Shown one piece after another: positions 1 to 8,700 of a DNA stretch of 64,000 nucleotides. The stretch's first letter is position 1. The number at the start of each line of letters is the position of its first letter. The notes below the pieces were generated by a model, which saw only the letters and a list, made by a program, of their open reading frames with translations, was not told where the DNA came from and ran no database searches. The DNA is from Antiquaquibacter soli (GTDB lineage Bacteria; Actinomycetota; Actinomycetes; Actinomycetales; Microbacteriaceae), in contig NZ_JAUQUB010000004.1 in assembly GCF_030580675.1 (NCBI RefSeq), positions 62,001-126,000 of the forward strand. Reading direction: 5' to 3'. A program made the translations under genes and the position numbers.

Positions 1-102
1 AGCTGGATGGTGCAGCGCGACCTGATCGCCCGGGGCGACTTCGACGAGATCGCCCGACTGAGCGCCGAGGCCGTCGCGCTCCTGGCCGGAGCCGAGGCGT
101 GA
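1..102 (+). CDS. eda: KDPG/KHG aldolase, C-terminal end (partial)
   Basis: Only the last 33 codons are in the window. They read through an SW-type segment (SWMVQRDLIARGDFDEI) to a TGA stop at 100-102. The ending, with the pattern W-(M/L)-V near the end of the barrel followed by an amphipathic helix, resembles the C-terminus of 2-keto-3-deoxy-6-phosphogluconate aldolases, which split KDPG into pyruvate and glyceraldehyde-3-phosphate. The stop overlaps the GTG of the next gene as GTGA, and that gene is a KDG kinase, the enzyme that makes KDPG. This supports the call more strongly than the short sequence itself. The rest of the protein lies upstream of the window. Confidence 0.7.
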   Translation, partial: SWMVQRDLIARGDFDEIARLSAEAVALLAGAEA

Positions 103-1043
103 GCGCGCGCGTCGTCACCCTGGGCGAGACGATGGCCCTCGTCCGCGCGGCCCACGTGGGCTCGCTCGCGACCGAGTCGGAGCTGCGTCTCGGCGTCGGC
201 GGTGCCGAGAGCAACGTGGCCATCGCCCTCACCCGGCTCGGCACCCCGACGACGTGGGTCGGCCGCGTCGGCTCCGATCCGCTCGGGGAGCGCATCCTCC
301 GCGAGCTCCGCGCCGAGGGGGTGGATGCCCGGGCCGTCGTCGACCCCGCGGCCCCCACCGGCCTCATGGTGAAGGAGAGCCGCACCCCCGCCTCGACGCG
401 CGTCATGTACTACCGGGCCGGCAGCGCCGGGAGCCGGCTCTCGCCGGTCGACCTCGCCGCCGCCGGCATCCGGGAGGCGGGCCTGCTCCATGTCTCGGGC
501 ATCACACCGGCCCTGAGCGACTCGGCGGCGGCCGCGGTCGACGCCGCCGTGGACGAGGCCGTGGCGGCGGGCATCCCGGTCTCCTTCGACGTCAATCACC
601 GTTCCTCGCTGTGGCGCGACCGCGACTTCGGTGCCGTGTACCGCGGGCTCGCCGCCCGCGCCGATATCGTCTTCGCGGGCGAGGACGAGGCCCGCCTGCT
701 CGCCGAGGGCTCGACGCCGGCGTCCCTCGCCCGGGCGATCGCCGCTCTCGGGCCGAGCCAGGTCGTCATCAAGCTCGGTGCGGACGGCTGCCTCGCCCTC
801 GTCGACGGCGTCGAGCACGCCCAGCCCGCCGTGCGCATCGAGCCCGTCGACACCGTCGGCGCCGGGGATGCCTTCGTCGCCGGATACCTCGCCGAGCTCC
901 TCGCCGGCCTCCCTGTTGCCGACCGCCTCGCGACCGCCGTCCGTACCGGCGCGTTCGCGTGCCTGAGCCCGGGCGACTGGGAGGGCTACCCCCGCCGAGC
1001 CGAGCTCGCCCTCCTCGACGGCGGCGAGCCGGTCGCCCGCTGA
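99..1043 (+). CDS. kdgK: 2-keto-3-deoxygluconate kinase (PfkB family)
   Basis: A 314-residue ribokinase/PfkB-family sugar kinase, a normal length for KDG kinases. The N-terminus carries the substrate-side glycines (GVGGAESNVAIALTRLG) and the C-terminal third the PfkB signature DTVGAGDAFVAGY, whose Asp is the catalytic base and whose GAGD forms the anion hole. It would phosphorylate 2-keto-3-deoxygluconate to KDPG with ATP in the cytosol. The GTG start at 99 overlaps the aldolase stop by four bases, so kinase and aldolase are translationally coupled and together convert KDG to pyruvate plus G3P. The family alone cannot exclude another 2-keto-sugar or fructose as substrate; the aldolase neighbour makes KDG the best guess. 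Confidence 0.88.
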   Translation: MSARVVTLGETMALVRAAHVGSLATESELRLGVGGAESNVAIALTRLGTPTTWVGRVGSDPLGERILRELRAEGVDARAVVDPAAPTGLMVKESRTPASTRVMYYRAGSAGSRLSPVDLAAAGIREAGLLHVSGITPALSDSAAAAVDAAVDEAVAAGIPVSFDVNHRSSLWRDRDFGAVYRGLAARADIVFAGEDEARLLAEGSTPASLARAIAALGPSQVVIKLGADGCLALVDGVEHAQPAVRIEPVDTVGAGDAFVAGYLAELLAGLPVADRLATAVRTGAFACLSPGDWEGYPRRAELALLDGGEPVAR

Positions 1044-1070
1044 TCCGCGCGCGCACCCGGGTGGGGATGC

Positions 1071-1076
1071 CACGAT
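1071..1076 (+). promoter_or_regulatory. -10 element of leaderless ltrA transcript
   Basis: CACGAT ends 7 nt before the ATG at 1084. No Shine-Dalgarno is visible, so it is read as a leaderless promoter that favours the ATG at 1084 over the one at 1075. It is the weakest match to TAnnnT in the set. Confidence 0.35.
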
Positions 1077-1083
1077 GGCTGCT

Positions 1084-2322
1084 ATGACCTCCCCGCGAGA
1101 ATCCCGCCTCCTGCGCATGACCGGCCGGGACCCCTTGGCGAAGCACCGCGCCGCGACGCCCCTCGAGCTGCTCTTCGACCTGACCTTCGTCGTCGCGTTC
1201 GGTATCGCCGCCGACCAGTTGGCCCACCTCATCGCGGTCGAGCACGTCGGCGCGGGGCTCCTGGGATTCTCGTTCGCGATGTTCGCGATCTGCTGGGCGT
1301 GGATCAACTTCACCTGGTTCGCGTCGGCTTTCGACACCGACGACTGGTTCTACCGGGTCACCACGATGGTGCAGATGATCGGCGTCATCGTGCTCGCTCT
1401 GGGGCTACCCGACCTGTTCCACTCCCTCGAGGAGGGGGCCCACGTCGACAACCGGGTGGTCGTCGCGGGGTACGTGGTCATGCGCGTCGCGCTCGTGGCG
1501 CAGTGGCTGCGTGCGGCGAAACAGGACCCGGCGCACCGCAGCACGGCGCTCTCCTACGCCCTGTTCGTCAGCCTCGCGCAAGCCGGTTGGGTCGTGGTCG
1601 CGATCCTCGACCTGCCCACGGCGTTGGCGCTCACGGTCTCGCTCGTGCTCTTCGGGGTCGAGTTCGCCGGGCCCGTGCTCGCCGAGCGCAAGGGCAGCGG
1701 TACTCCGTGGCATCCTCACCACATCGCCGAGCGCTACGGGCTCCTGACGATCATCGCGCTGGGAGAGGTCATCCTCGGAACGGTGACGTCGGTGTCGGCG
1801 CTCGTGGAGCGCCAGGACTGGAGCAGTGAGGCGATCCTCGTCGTCGTGGCGGGAGTGGGAATCGCCCTCGGGCTGTGGTGGGTCTACTTCCTGCTGCCCT
1901 CGGGCCCGCTCCTGGCTCGGCACCGCAACCGGTCGTTCGGGTGGGGATACGGCCACATCGTCGTGTTCGCCGCGATCGCCGCCGTCGGTGCGGGCCTCCA
2001 CGTCGTCGCCTACGTGATCGAGGGAGAGTCGCAGATCGGCGTCGTGGGAGCGGTGCTCGCGATCGCCATCCCGGTCGCGGTGTTCACCGTCGCGGCGCTG
2101 CTCATCTACGCCTACCTGTTCCGCCAGAACGACCCGTTCCACCTGCTGCTCTTCGTCGGGACGCTCGTGGTGCTCGCGCTCGCCGTGGTGCTCGCCCTGA
2201 TCGGCGCGTCGATCGGAGTGTGCCTGGTCGTGCTGACGCTCGCGCCGGCGGTGACGGTAGTCGGGTTCGAGACGGTCGGCTACCGCCACCAGGCGAGGGC
2301 TCTGGAGCGCGCGCTGAGCTAG
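1084..2322 (+). CDS. ltrA: Low temperature requirement A (LtrA) family membrane protein
   Basis: 412 residues from ATG 1084; an in-frame ATG at 1075 would add three residues. The N-terminal motif TPLELLFDLTFVVAFG is the hallmark of the bacterial LtrA family, first linked to growth at low temperature in Listeria; its molecular function remains unclear. The remainder is a chain of roughly ten to twelve hydrophobic segments, so this is an integral membrane protein. It follows kdgK by 40 bp and converges on the 6-phosphogluconate dehydrogenase gene, the two stop codons overlapping at 2319-2322 with no terminator between them. Nothing ties it functionally to the sugar genes around it. Confidence 0.85.
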   Translation: MTSPRESRLLRMTGRDPLAKHRAATPLELLFDLTFVVAFGIAADQLAHLIAVEHVGAGLLGFSFAMFAICWAWINFTWFASAFDTDDWFYRVTTMVQMIGVIVLALGLPDLFHSLEEGAHVDNRVVVAGYVVMRVALVAQWLRAAKQDPAHRSTALSYALFVSLAQAGWVVVAILDLPTALALTVSLVLFGVEFAGPVLAERKGSGTPWHPHHIAERYGLLTIIALGEVILGTVTSVSALVERQDWSSEAILVVVAGVGIALGLWWVYFLLPSGPLLARHRNRSFGWGYGHIVVFAAIAAVGAGLHVVAYVIEGESQIGVVGAVLAIAIPVAVFTVAALLIYAYLFRQNDPFHLLLFVGTLVVLALAVVLALIGASIGVCLVVLTLAPAVTVVGFETVGYRHQARALERALS

Positions 2323-3767
2323 TGCGAGGAGCCCTCGGACTCGATCTCCGAGCGGTCGCCCGACCACAGGGTGTGGAAGGTGCCCTCCTTGTCGACGCGC
2401 TTGTAGGTGTGCGCGCCGAAGAAGTCGCGCTGGCCCTGGACGAGAGCGGCGGGCAGTCGGTCGGCGCGCAGGCCGTCGTAGTAGGCGAGCGAGGAGCTGA
2501 ACGCGGGGGCGGGGATGCCGGCGTGCGCGGCATCCGCGACCACGTTCCGCCACGCGGTCTGAGCCTTCGCCATGACGTCCACGAAGAAGGGAGCCGTCAC
2601 GAGGGCGACGAGGCCAGGGTTCTCGGCGTACGCCTCCGTGATGCGGTTGAGGAAGCGGGCTCGGATGATGCAGCCCCCGCGCCAGATCTTCGCGATGTCC
2701 CCCTTCTTGATGTCCCAGCCGTACTGCTCGGCACCGGCGACGATCGCGTCGAAGCCCTGCGAGTAGGCGATGACCTTCGACGCGTAGAGCGCGAGGCGGA
2801 CGCCCTCGATGAAGGCCTCCGGGTCGGCTGGCTTGAACGCGTCCTCCGACGGGCCGGGGAGGCTGGATGCTGCGGCGCGCTGCGCCGGCTTCGACGAGAG
2901 CGACCGCGCGAACACGGCCTCGGCGATTCCAGAGACCGGGATGCCCAGGTCGAGCGAGGTCTGCACCGTCCACACGCCGGTGCCCTTGCTGCCCGCCTGG
3001 TCGAGGATGACGTCGACGAGCGGCTTGCCCGTCTCCGCGTCGACCTGCTTGAGCACCTCGGCGGTGATCTCGATGAGGTAGCTCTCGAGCTCACCCTTGT
3101 TCCACTCGGCGAAGATGTCGGCGATCTCGGCGGGGCTCTTGCCGGTGCCGCGGCGGATGAGGTCGTAGGCCTCGGCGATCAGCTGCATGTCGGCGTACTC
3201 GATGCCGTTGTGGATCATCTTCACGAAGTGGCCGGCGCCGTCCGTGCCGACGTGGGTGACGCACGGCTCGCCCTCGGCGACGGCGGCGATCGACTTGAGG
3301 ATCGGCCCGAGCGTCTGCCACGCCTCGGCCGATCCGCCCGGCATGATCGACGGGCCGTTGAGGGCGCCTTCCTCGCCGCCGGAGATCCCGGCGCCGACGA
3401 AGTTGATGCCCGTCTCGCGCACCGCGGCCTCGCGGCGGATGGTGTCGGTGAACAGGGCGTTGCCGCCGTCGACGATGATGTCGCCCGGCTCGAACACGGC
3501 CACGAGCTCGTCGATGACGGCATCCGTTCCCTTGCCGGCCTGGACCATGATGATCGCGGTGCGCGGCTTGGCGAGCGAGTCGGCGAACTCCTGGATGGTC
3601 TTCGCGGGGATGAAGCCCGCCTCCGGGTGCTCGTCGATGAGCGTCTCCGTGCGGGCCCACGTGCGGTTGTACACGGCGACCGTGTTGCCCTCGCGGCTGG
3701 CGAGGTTGCGGGCGAGGTTGCTACCCATCACCGCGAGTCCGACGACGCCGATGTTTGCCTGTGCCAC
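2319..3767 (-). CDS. gndA: 6-phosphogluconate dehydrogenase, decarboxylating
   Basis: 482 residues, full length for the long (homodimeric) form that converts 6-phosphogluconate to ribulose-5-phosphate with NADP+ and CO2 release. The N-terminal Rossmann motif GVVGLAVMGSNLARN is followed by the substrate segment GAGISGGEEGALNGPSIMPGG and the KMIHNGIEY region with the catalytic Lys; the C-terminus has the usual GAHTYKRVD. The start is a GTG whose Shine-Dalgarno AAGGAGAG sits 7 nt upstream in the divergent gap. It is transcribed divergently from gluconokinase, which produces its substrate, and converges with ltrA. Together with KDG kinase and the aldolase, the locus can feed gluconate into either the pentose phosphate or the Entner-Doudoroff route. 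Confidence 0.95.
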   Translation of the reverse strand: MAQANIGVVGLAVMGSNLARNLASREGNTVAVYNRTWARTETLIDEHPEAGFIPAKTIQEFADSLAKPRTAIIMVQAGKGTDAVIDELVAVFEPGDIIVDGGNALFTDTIRREAAVRETGINFVGAGISGGEEGALNGPSIMPGGSAEAWQTLGPILKSIAAVAEGEPCVTHVGTDGAGHFVKMIHNGIEYADMQLIAEAYDLIRRGTGKSPAEIADIFAEWNKGELESYLIEITAEVLKQVDAETGKPLVDVILDQAGSKGTGVWTVQTSLDLGIPVSGIAEAVFARSLSSKPAQRAAASSLPGPSEDAFKPADPEAFIEGVRLALYASKVIAYSQGFDAIVAGAEQYGWDIKKGDIAKIWRGGCIIRARFLNRITEAYAENPGLVALVTAPFFVDVMAKAQTAWRNVVADAAHAGIPAPAFSSSLAYYDGLRADRLPAALVQGQRDFFGAHTYKRVDKEGTFHTLWSGDRSEIESEGSSH

Positions 3768-3812
3768 GTGTGCTCTCCTTGCGGGTGCGGCGCGTTCCGC
3801 CGACTCGAAACC

Positions 3813-3822
3813 CCTGTACAGG
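3813..3822. promoter_or_regulatory. Palindrome in gndA-gntK divergent promoter
   Basis: CCTGTACAGG is a perfect 10-bp palindrome in the 71-bp gap between the divergent gndA and gntK starts, just upstream of the gntK -10 element. It could be a regulator half-site pair or chance; no regulator gene is adjacent. Confidence 0.3.
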
Positions 3823-3826
3823 CTAG

Positions 3827-3832
3827 TACCGT
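3827..3832 (+). promoter_or_regulatory. -10 element of leaderless gntK transcript
   Basis: TACCGT followed by exactly six bases (GGAGGG) and ATG 3839. The GGAGGG abuts the ATG, too close to act as a Shine-Dalgarno, so the leaderless reading fits better. Confidence 0.5.
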
Positions 3833-3838
3833 GGAGGG

Positions 3839-4339
3839 ATGTCTCCCGCCCCGCTCGTGGTCGTCATGGGCGTCAGCGGGTCCGGGAAGTCGACCGTCGG
3901 GGCGCTCGTGGCCGACCGGCTGGGCATCCCGTTCGCCGACGCGGACGACCTGCACCCGTCGGCCAATGTCGAGAAGATGCGCGCCGGGCACCCGCTCGAC
4001 GACGAGGACCGCGGGCCGTGGCTGGTTCTGGTCGGGGATGCCCTCGCCGCAGCCCGTGACACCGGTCTCGTCATGGCGTGCTCCTCGCTCAAGCGCGCGT
4101 ACCGCGACCTCATCCGCGACCGCGCCCCGGAGACCGTGTTCGTGTACCTCCACGGCTCCCGCGAGCTGCTCGTCGAGCGGATGTCGGCGCGCGAGGGCCA
4201 CTTCATGCCCTCGACCCTCCTCGACTCGCAGCTCGACACCCTCGAGCCGCCCGGAGCCGACGAGCGCTCGATCACCGTGGACGTCTCGGCGACACCGCGG
4301 GAGCTCGCCGAGCAAATCGCTGGTACTCTGGGTCACTGA
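3839..4339 (+). CDS. gntK: Gluconokinase
   Basis: 166 residues, typical of the P-loop (GntK/IdnK) type of gluconokinase that phosphorylates D-gluconate to 6-phosphogluconate with ATP. The Walker A motif MGVSGSGKSTVG lies at residues 9-20, then the conserved ADADDLHP substrate-binding stretch, the lid CSSLKRAYRD, and the C-terminal GHFMPSTLLDSQLDTLE segment, all in family order. It is divergent from gndA, which uses its product. It ends 137 bp before rplY, with two hairpins in between. Confidence 0.93.
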   Translation: MSPAPLVVVMGVSGSGKSTVGALVADRLGIPFADADDLHPSANVEKMRAGHPLDDEDRGPWLVLVGDALAAARDTGLVMACSSLKRAYRDLIRDRAPETVFVYLHGSRELLVERMSAREGHFMPSTLLDSQLDTLEPPGADERSITVDVSATPRELAEQIAGTLGH

Positions 4340-4350
4340 ACTTCGGCGAG

Positions 4351-4369
4351 GGAACCGGCATCCGGTTCC
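4351..4369 (+). terminator. Hairpin after gntK
   Basis: Perfect 8-bp stem GGAACCGG / CCGGTTCC closed by a CAT loop, 11 nt after the gntK stop. No U-tract follows, which is usual for the hairpins in this window. A second, 6-bp stem (ACGCAC-GA-GTGCGT, 4409-4422) lies further downstream in the rplY leader region. Confidence 0.55.
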
Positions 4370-4476
4370 GTAATCGACGCGGTGGGCGAGTCCGGCGGGC
4401 TTTTCCTCACGCACGAGTGCGTTCGAGTTGAACAACAGACACCGATCAGGGCGAGAGCCCAAGGAGACGATCCAGC

Positions 4477-5133
4477 ATGGCTGAGAAGGAAATCAGTAAC
4501 CACCTGGTGGCGGAAGCCCGCACCCAGTTCGGCAAGGGCGCGGCTCGCAAGATCCGCGCGATCGGCAAGATCCCCGCGGTCATCTACGGCCACGGCACGG
4601 AGCCGCAGCACGTGACCCTCCCGGGCCACGAGGTCTCGCTCCTCCTGCGCAAGGCGAACCAGGTGCTCGAGCTCGACATCGCGGGCAAGGAGCAGCTCGC
4701 GCTCGTCAAGGACGTGCAGAAGGACCCGGTGCGCCAGATCATCGAGCACATCGACCTCATCGTCGTGCGCAAGGGTGAGAAGGTCACCGTCGACGTCCCC
4801 GTGCACCTCGAGGGCGAGTCGGCCCCCGGCACGAGCGTCAACCAGGACGCCACCACGATCTCCCTCGAGGTCGAGGCCACCCACATCCCCGAGAACGTCG
4901 TCGTCTCGATCGAGGGACTCGGCGAGGGCACCCACGTCACCGCCGCCGATGTGACGCTGCCGAAGGGCGCGTCACTCGTGAGCGACCCCGAGACTCTCAT
5001 CGTCGGCATCACCGGCGAGGTCGCGCAGGACCTCGGCGACGAGACCGAGGCCGAGGCGGACGCCGCGGAGGCTGCCGAGGGCGACGCCGAGGAGGCCGCC
5101 GAGGAGGCTGCCGCCGAGGGCGACGCGGAGTAG
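4477..5133 (+). CDS. rplY: 50S ribosomal protein L25 / general stress protein Ctc
   Basis: 218 residues, the two-domain CTC/TL5 form: an N-terminal L25 domain (roughly residues 5-92, with GKGAARKIRAIGKIPAVIYG) that binds the 5S rRNA region of the large subunit, and a C-terminal TL5 beta domain to about residue 180. The last 35-40 residues are an Ala/Glu/Asp tail of near-repeats (EAAE, GDAE) likely to be disordered. ATG 4477 has a good Shine-Dalgarno AAGGAG about nine bases upstream. It precedes pth by 12 bp, and rplY-pth is a common bacterial pairing, so the two are probably cotranscribed. Confidence 0.95.
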   Translation: MAEKEISNHLVAEARTQFGKGAARKIRAIGKIPAVIYGHGTEPQHVTLPGHEVSLLLRKANQVLELDIAGKEQLALVKDVQKDPVRQIIEHIDLIVVRKGEKVTVDVPVHLEGESAPGTSVNQDATTISLEVEATHIPENVVVSIEGLGEGTHVTAADVTLPKGASLVSDPETLIVGITGEVAQDLGDETEAEADAAEAAEGDAEEAAEEAAAEGDAE

Positions 5134-5145
5134 CATCCACCCCTC

Positions 5146-5727
5146 GTGGACGATCTCTGGCTCGTAGCCGGGCTCGGCAACCCCGGGCCCGGCTACGCCG
5201 GCAATCGCCATAACGTCGGCCAGATGGTGCTGGCCGAGCTCGCCGACCGCATGTCGGCACCCTTCAAGAACCACAAGGCGAACGCCGCGGTCGCGGAGGG
5301 CCGCACCGCTCCCGGTGCGCCGCGCCTCGTTCTCGCCAAGCCCCACACCTACATGAACGTGTCGGGGGCGCCGATCGCCGCGCTGCTGCGCTTCTACAAG
5401 ATCGACCCGTCACGACTCATCGTCATCCACGACGAGCTCGACATCCCCTTCGACACCGTGCGCCTGAAGTTCGGGGGCGGGCACGGCGGCCACAACGGCG
5501 TCCGCGACACGATCGCCGCGATCGGCACGAACGAGTTCACCCGCGTCCGGGTGGGCATCGGCCGGCCCCCGGGCCGCCAGCCCGCCGCCGACTTCGTGCT
5601 GCGCGACTTCTCGGCCGACGAGCGCACGGTGCTCCCCAACCTCCTCGCCGATGCCGCGGACGCCGTCGAGCTCATCAGCACCGACGGACTGACGGCCGCG
5701 CAACTCAAGTTCCACACCGCGACCTGA
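5146..5727 (+). CDS. pth: Peptidyl-tRNA hydrolase
   Basis: 193 residues, normal length. It releases peptides from prematurely dissociated peptidyl-tRNA. The family landmarks are in place: AGLGNPGPGYAGNRHNVGQ with the catalytic His in NRHNVG, KPHTYMNVSG, and IHDELDIPFD with the Asp that positions that His, then GGGHGGHNGVRD and the FTRVRVGIGRP C-terminal segment. The start is GTG 5146, chosen because it gives the canonical LxxGLGNPG N-terminus. No clear Shine-Dalgarno precedes it, so coupling to rplY is likely. Confidence 0.95.
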   Translation: MDDLWLVAGLGNPGPGYAGNRHNVGQMVLAELADRMSAPFKNHKANAAVAEGRTAPGAPRLVLAKPHTYMNVSGAPIAALLRFYKIDPSRLIVIHDELDIPFDTVRLKFGGGHGGHNGVRDTIAAIGTNEFTRVRVGIGRPPGRQPAADFVLRDFSADERTVLPNLLADAADAVELISTDGLTAAQLKFHTAT

Positions 5728-5747
5728 GTGCTGTCGGACGGGGCAAC

Positions 5748-5753
5748 TAGACT
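5748..5753 (+). promoter_or_regulatory. -10 element of leaderless mfd transcript
   Basis: TAGACT ends six bases before the GTG at 5760, with no Shine-Dalgarno between. It suggests mfd has its own promoter in addition to any read-through from rplY-pth. Confidence 0.6.
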
Positions 5754-5759
5754 CGTTCG

Positions 5760-8700
5760 GTGACTCTCGCAGGAATTATCACGGGGCTTTCGCGCGCCCG
5801 CACGGTCGAGAGCGCCCTCTCCTTCGCCTCCCGCAGCGCCGACTTCTCGCTCGTCGACGGGCTCCGCGCGCCGCTGCTCGCCGCCCTCCTCGGCCCGGAT
5901 GACGCACCCCGCTCGCTCCTCGTCGTGACCGCCACCGGGCGCGAATCCGAGTCGCTCCGCCAGTCCCTCGCCGCTTACGCCCCGACCGCGCAGATCGTCG
6001 AGTTCCCCGCGTGGGAGACGCTCCCGCACGAGCGCCTGAGCCCGAGCGCGGAGACGGTCGGCAAGCGGATGCGCGCGCTGCGCGCCCTCCGCGACTGGCG
6101 AGCCGAGCCATCCGGTCACTTCGTGCTCGTCGCGTCGGTGCGCGCCGCCCTGCAGCCCCTCGCGGACAACCTCACGAGCATCGAGCCGATCGATCTCGTG
6201 GCGGGCGGTCGCGGGTACGACCTGCCCGAGCTGTCGTCGCGGCTCGTCGACCTCGCGTACGCGCGAGTCGACATGGTCACGCGGCGCGGCGAGTTCGCGG
6301 TGCGCGGCGGAATCCTCGACGTGTTCGCCCCGACCGACGAGCACCCGCTGAGACTGGAGTTCTTCGGGGACGAGCTCGAGCAGTTGCGCGCCTTCTCCGT
6401 TGCCGACCAGCGGTCGCTGCCGACCGTGATCGAGCGGGCCGAACTCGGCCCGAGTCGCGAGCTGCTGCTGAGCGAGTCCGTGCGCCAGAGGGCCCGGGAG
6501 ATGCAGCACGAGTTCCCGAGTCTGTCCACGATGCTCGCGAAGATCGGGGAGGGCATCCCCGTCGACGGCATGGAGTCGCTCGCGCCGGCGCTCGTGGACC
6601 GGCTCGTGCCGATCACCTCCTACCTTCCGCCGGATGCCGCGATCGCCGTGATCTCGCCGGAGCGGGTCTCCGGGCGCGCCGCAAACCTCGTCGAGACCAA
6701 CCGCGAGTTCCTCGCCGCCGCGTGGAACGCCGCGACCGCGGGCGCCGAGGCGCCGATCGATCTGGAGGCGGGCGAGTTCGTGACTCTCACGAGCCTGCGC
6801 GAGTCGGCGGGGGACCGCCCGTGGTGGACGCTCAGCCCGTTCGACTCCGGAGCCGAGCCGGAGGACGGCTACGTGCGCCTCGATGCCGCGACCGTCCCGA
6901 GCTTCGCGGGCCAGATCGACGGGGCGCTCGACCACGTGGCGGAGCTGCTGCGCGACGGGTGGAGCGTCGTCGTCGCCGCCGCCGGTCAGGGCCTCGTGGA
7001 GCGGGCATCCGATCTCCTCGCCGAGAAGGAGCTCTCGGGGCGAGCGGTCGAGGAGTTCCCGGCCGACCCGGAGCCCGGTGTCGCCTACCTGCTGCAGGCG
7101 GCGATCGACTCAGGCTTCGAGCTCGCGGAGTCGAGGCTCGCGGTGCTCAGCGAAGCGGAGTTCTTCGGCCGGGCCGCGGGCTACGACTCGCGCCAGGTCA
7201 AGAAGCTCGCGAGCCGCCGCCGCAACGTCGTCGATCCGCTCCAGCTCAAGGCGGGCGACTTCGTCGTGCACCAGACCCACGGCATCGGCAAGTTCCTGGA
7301 GCTCGTCCAGCGCGAAGTGTCGACGGGAGGCCGCAATGCGATCAAGACGCAGCGCGAGTTCCTCGTTCTCGAGTACGCGCCCAACAAGCGCGGCTACCCG
7401 GGGGACAAGCTCTTCGTGCCCACCGACCAGCTCGACCTGCTCTCGCGGTACGTCGGCGGCGAGGCCCCGGCCCTGTCCAAGATGGGCGGCAGCGACTGGG
7501 CCGCCGCGAAGGGCAAGGCGCGCAAGGCGGTTCGGGATATCGCGGTCGAGCTCGTCAAGCTCTACAGCGCCCGGATGGCGAGCAAGGGACACGCCTTCGG
7601 GCCGGACACCCCCTGGCAGCGCGAGCTCGAGGAGGCCTTCCCGTTCGCGGAGACGCCCGACCAGCTGCAGACGATCGACGAGGTCAAGGCCGACATGGAG
7701 CGGCCCATTCCGATGGACCGGCTGCTCTCCGGCGACGTCGGCTACGGCAAGACCGAGGTCGCCGTGCGCGCCGCGTTCAAGGCGGTTCAGGATGGCAAGC
7801 AGGTGGCCATGATCGTGCCCACCACCCTCCTCGTGCGGCAGCACCTCGAGACGTTCGCCGAGCGATTCGCCGGCTTCCCCGTGCACTTGCGCGCTCTCTC
7901 GCGCTTCCAGACCGACAAGGAGGCGAAGGAGACCATCGAGGGGCTCGCCGACGGCACGGTCGACGTCGTGATCGGCACCCACCGGTTGCTGAGCCCGAAC
8001 ATCCGCTTCAAAGACCTGGGTCTCGTCATCATCGACGAGGAGCAGCGCTTCGGAGTCGAGCACAAGGACGCCCTCAAGAAGCTCAAGACGAACGTCGACA
8101 TCCTCGCCATGACGGCGACGCCGATCCCGCGCACGCTCGAGATGGCGGTCACGGGCATCCGGGAGATGTCGACCCTCGCGACGCCGCCGGAGGACCGTCA
8201 CCCGATCCTGTCGTTCGTGGGCCCGTACTCGGAGAAGCAGGTGGCCGCCGCGATCCGCCGCGAGCTGCTGCGCGAGGGGCAGGTCTTCTACGTGCACAAC
8301 CGGGTGAGCTCGATCAACCGGGTCGCGTCGCAGATCGCCGAGCTCGTGCCCGAGGCGCGCGTCGCGGTCGCCCACGGTCAGATGTCGGAGAGCGCGCTCG
8401 AGCAGGTCATGGTCGACTTCTGGGAGCGCAAGTTCGACGTGCTCGTCGCGACGACGATCATCGAGACCGGCCTCGACATCGCCAACGCGAACACCCTCAT
8501 CATCGACCGCGCCGACAAGTACGGCCTCTCGCAGCTGCACCAGTTGCGCGGTCGCGTCGGCCGCGGTCGCGAGCGCGCGTACGCCTACTTCCTCTACGAC
8601 GAGCTCAAGCCGCTCAGCGAGACCGCCCACGAGCGGCTCAACACGATCGCCGCCAACAACGAGCTCGGCGCGGGCATGCAGATCGCCCTCAAGGACCTCG

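Noticed and set aside
4377-4476. A 77-codon open frame before rplY
   Set aside because: It runs into rplY in the wrong frame and overlaps its leader hairpin; no start signal or coding bias.
5040-5133. Near-repeats of Ala/Glu codons at the 3' end of rplY as a DNA repeat
   Set aside because: They encode the usual acidic C-terminal tail of long L25/CTC proteins.
5131-5136. TAGCAT as a leaderless promoter for pth
   Set aside because: It is 9 nt from the start and overlaps the rplY stop; the spacing differs from the other cases, so coupling to rplY is more likely.
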